Assembly (NCBI RefSeq): GCF_004770145.1
Contig: NZ_RQFW01000026.1
Location: forward strand, 1 to 52,742
Source: Leptospira bourretii
Lineage (GTDB): Bacteria > Spirochaetota > Leptospiria > Leptospirales > Leptospiraceae
DNA length: 52,742 nt
Reading direction: 5' to 3'
Made by a program: the position numbers and the translations under genes. Below, piece after piece: positions 51,038 through 52,742 of this stretch; the first letter of the stretch is position 1; the number at the start of each line of letters is the position of its first letter. The notes beneath the pieces were generated by a model, which made no database searches, was not told the DNA's origin, and saw only the letters and a list, made by a program, of their open reading frames with translations.

Positions 51038-52742
51038 ATGAAAGAATCTTTAAAAACAGACATTCACACTCCGCTATTATCTATTTTATATAAGTTTCGC
51101 GAAGCCGCTAAATCAGAACGAGAAAAGGGAACTTATTTTGAAGAATTGGTTCTCTTGTATTTTAGAAATGAACCATATTATAAAGACTATTATTCCGATG
51201 TTTGGATGTATTCCGATTGGGCGAAGTTAGAGGGAAAGGATGCAAGAGATGTTGGAATTGACCTTGTTGCCAAAACTCGCACGACCAATGAAATTCATGC
51301 GATCCAATCTAAATTTTATGATGCCAATTATAAAATTCAGAAAGCAGATATCGATAGTTTTTTTACAGCTTCGGGACAAAAGCCATTTGTAAAGCGGATC
51401 ATTATTTCTACAACCAACCTTTGGTCGGAACATGCAGACGGTGCACTTCACAACCAAACTCCTCCCGTGACCAAAATTGATCTCTCTGATTTAGAAAATA
51501 GTGTGATTGATTGGAACAAATTCAAATCTAAAGAAGTTGTTCCATTAAGAGAGCAGAAGAAATTACGTGACCACCAAAAAGAAGCTCTTCTTGGTGTGAC
51601 TAGAGGACTCCAAACAGCCGACCGAGGAAAACTCATCATGGCTTGCGGAACGGGAAAAACATTTACCAGCTTAAAAATTGCAGAAGAGATGGCGGGCAAA
51701 GGCAAACGGGTTTTATTTCTCGTTCCGAGTTTATCACTGCTTTCGCAATCCTTAACAGAATGGACACAGGAAAGTGCGATTGAGCTTCATTCGTATGCAG
51801 TGTGCTCTGATAGTGAGGTGGGTAAAAAACGAGACAAAAACGAAGACGTAGTTGAAACCATCGAAACTAATTTGAAATATCCTGCCACTACTGATGCAAA
51901 GCGCCTAGCGGAGGAAGTTGGAAAGAGACATGACCAAAGTCATATGACTGTCGTTTTCTCCACCTATCACTCGATACAAGTTATTAGTGATGCACAAAAA
52001 AAGCACAAAATGGAAGCCTTTGATTTGGTGATCTGTGATGAAGCACATCGTACGACAGGAGCCACCTTTGAAAGTGAAGACGAAAGTCATTTTGTCAAAG
52101 TGCATGACAATTCTTTTTTAAAAGCCACCAAACGTCTGTATATGACGGCAACTCCCAGGATTTATGGAGATACAGCTAAAGTCAGTGCGGAAAAGGACAA
52201 TGTGACACTTTGTTCGATGGATGATGAGAAACTGTTTGGAAAAGAACTCTATGTCATCAACTTCTCTACGGCAGTGAGTCGGGGTCTTCTTGTAGACTAC
52301 AAGGTGATCGTTCTTGCCGTAGATGAAAACCATGTCAATGCAAGACTACAAAAACTTTTAGCAGATGAGAACAACCAAATCAAAGTAGATGATGCCGCAA
52401 AAATCATCGGATGTTGGAAGGCTCTTAGCAAACAAGGCTCAAGGGAAACTATCCCTGGTTTGGAATCTCCCATGAAACGAGCCGTTGCCTTTTGTCAGGT
52501 GATCGAAATCCAAAAAGGTGCCAAAACCCACAAAGTGAGTTCCAAACTCATTGCCGAAATGTTTGCCAATGTGATCGCGGCGTATCAAGAAAAAGAAGAA
52601 GACCCTCATCCACTGCTTTGTGAAGCCGAACATGTGGATGGAGGAATGAATGCTGGTGAAAAAGAAGCCAAACTCCAATGGCTAAAAGAACCCACTCCAG
52701 ACAATGTCTGTCGAATTTTAAGTAATGTTAGGTGTCTATCGG
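51038..52742 (+). CDS. Type ISP restriction-modification enzyme, N-terminal third (continues at 1)
   Basis: The gene starts at ATG 51038 (AAAGG about 12 nt upstream) and is open to the window end, then continues at position 1 for a total of about 1656 aa. Residues 1-160 form an Mrr-like PD-(D/E)xK nuclease: GIDLVAKT (Asp75) and HAIQSKF (Gln90, Lys92). A superfamily 2 helicase follows, with Walker A ACGTGKT (202-208), CDEAH (333-337), TATPR (370-374) and STAVSRGLLVDY. Nuclease, helicase, methyltransferase and recognition domain in one chain is the type ISP order. All key residues are present, so it should be active against unmethylated DNA such as phage. It is on the same strand as the methyltransferase/HNH gene 318 bp upstream. 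Confidence 0.92.
   Translation, partial: MKESLKTDIHTPLLSILYKFREAAKSEREKGTYFEELVLLYFRNEPYYKDYYSDVWMYSDWAKLEGKDARDVGIDLVAKTRTTNEIHAIQSKFYDANYKIQKADIDSFFTASGQKPFVKRIIISTTNLWSEHADGALHNQTPPVTKIDLSDLENSVIDWNKFKSKEVVPLREQKKLRDHQKEALLGVTRGLQTADRGKLIMACGTGKTFTSLKIAEEMAGKGKRVLFLVPSLSLLSQSLTEWTQESAIELHSYAVCSDSEVGKKRDKNEDVVETIETNLKYPATTDAKRLAEEVGKRHDQSHMTVVFSTYHSIQVISDAQKKHKMEAFDLVICDEAHRTTGATFESEDESHFVKVHDNSFLKATKRLYMTATPRIYGDTAKVSAEKDNVTLCSMDDEKLFGKELYVINFSTAVSRGLLVDYKVIVLAVDENHVNARLQKLLADENNQIKVDDAAKIIGCWKALSKQGSRETIPGLESPMKRAVAFCQVIEIQKGAKTHKVSSKLIAEMFANVIAAYQEKEEDPHPLLCEAEHVDGGMNAGEKEAKLQWLKEPTPDNVCRILSNVRCLS

Noticed and set aside
1..52742. CRISPR array
   Set aside because: No regularly spaced repeat series was seen. 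The only tandem repeats are the three 9-bp units near rep.

Overview
The window is a complete circular plasmid-type replicon, almost certainly from Leptospira (Spirochaetes). The last 75 bases (52668-52742) repeat the first 75, and a large reading frame runs without interruption across the join, so the circle is about 52,667 bp. Leptospira is suggested by a DUF1554 lipoprotein, a giant secreted protein that resembles the Leptospira family I recall as TIGR04388, SbsA/Ig-like lipoproteins, permissive lipoboxes ending in LGNC or LGAC, and AT-rich sequence. These are family assignments from memory, not database results.

Layout. (1) 51038 through the join to 3341: one type ISP restriction-modification enzyme of about 1656 aa. 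(2) 3408-13662, all on the minus strand: a defence-type region. It holds a Panacea-domain protein beside a class III nucleotide-cyclase-like ORF, a PHP+ABC ATPase resembling the Ppl anti-phage protein, a decayed IS, and then an integron-style cassette array with at least four attC-like sites but no integrase. The cassettes carry TcmP plus a three-Cys DUF5131 protein, an HNH+GHKL-like fusion, and a DUF900-type hydrolase lipoprotein. (3) 13905-15489: an ArdC-type antirestriction protein and an HTH protein. (4) 28714 down to 16089: a tightly coupled eight-gene envelope operon (TolC-like, three lipoproteins, a membrane protein, an adaptor and two RND proteins). (5) 29385-30628: parA and a ParB-like partner. 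(6) 30898-42090: a giant secreted protein with an M23 peptidase tip and a partner lipoprotein, followed by a displaced alternative tip (papain-like peptidase) with its own lipoprotein. The two tips are linked by a repeated junction of about 110 bp. (7) 42346-46616: DUF1554 lipoprotein, a second HTH paralogue, an AbiE toxin-antitoxin pair and a decayed hipBA. (8) 46912-48726: an HUH-type Rep candidate and an HTH protein with a probable origin between them. (9) 49055-50719: a methyltransferase+HNH fusion interrupted by one stop codon.

The plasmid appears to be kept by Rep, ParAB and AbiE, and to carry a large load of anti-phage and anti-DNA functions together with an envelope efflux or export operon. 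The two most interesting systems are the integrase-less cassette array with defence cargo, and the tip-swapping architecture of the giant secreted protein, which looks like a Leptospira version of a polymorphic toxin with an orphan C-terminal module.
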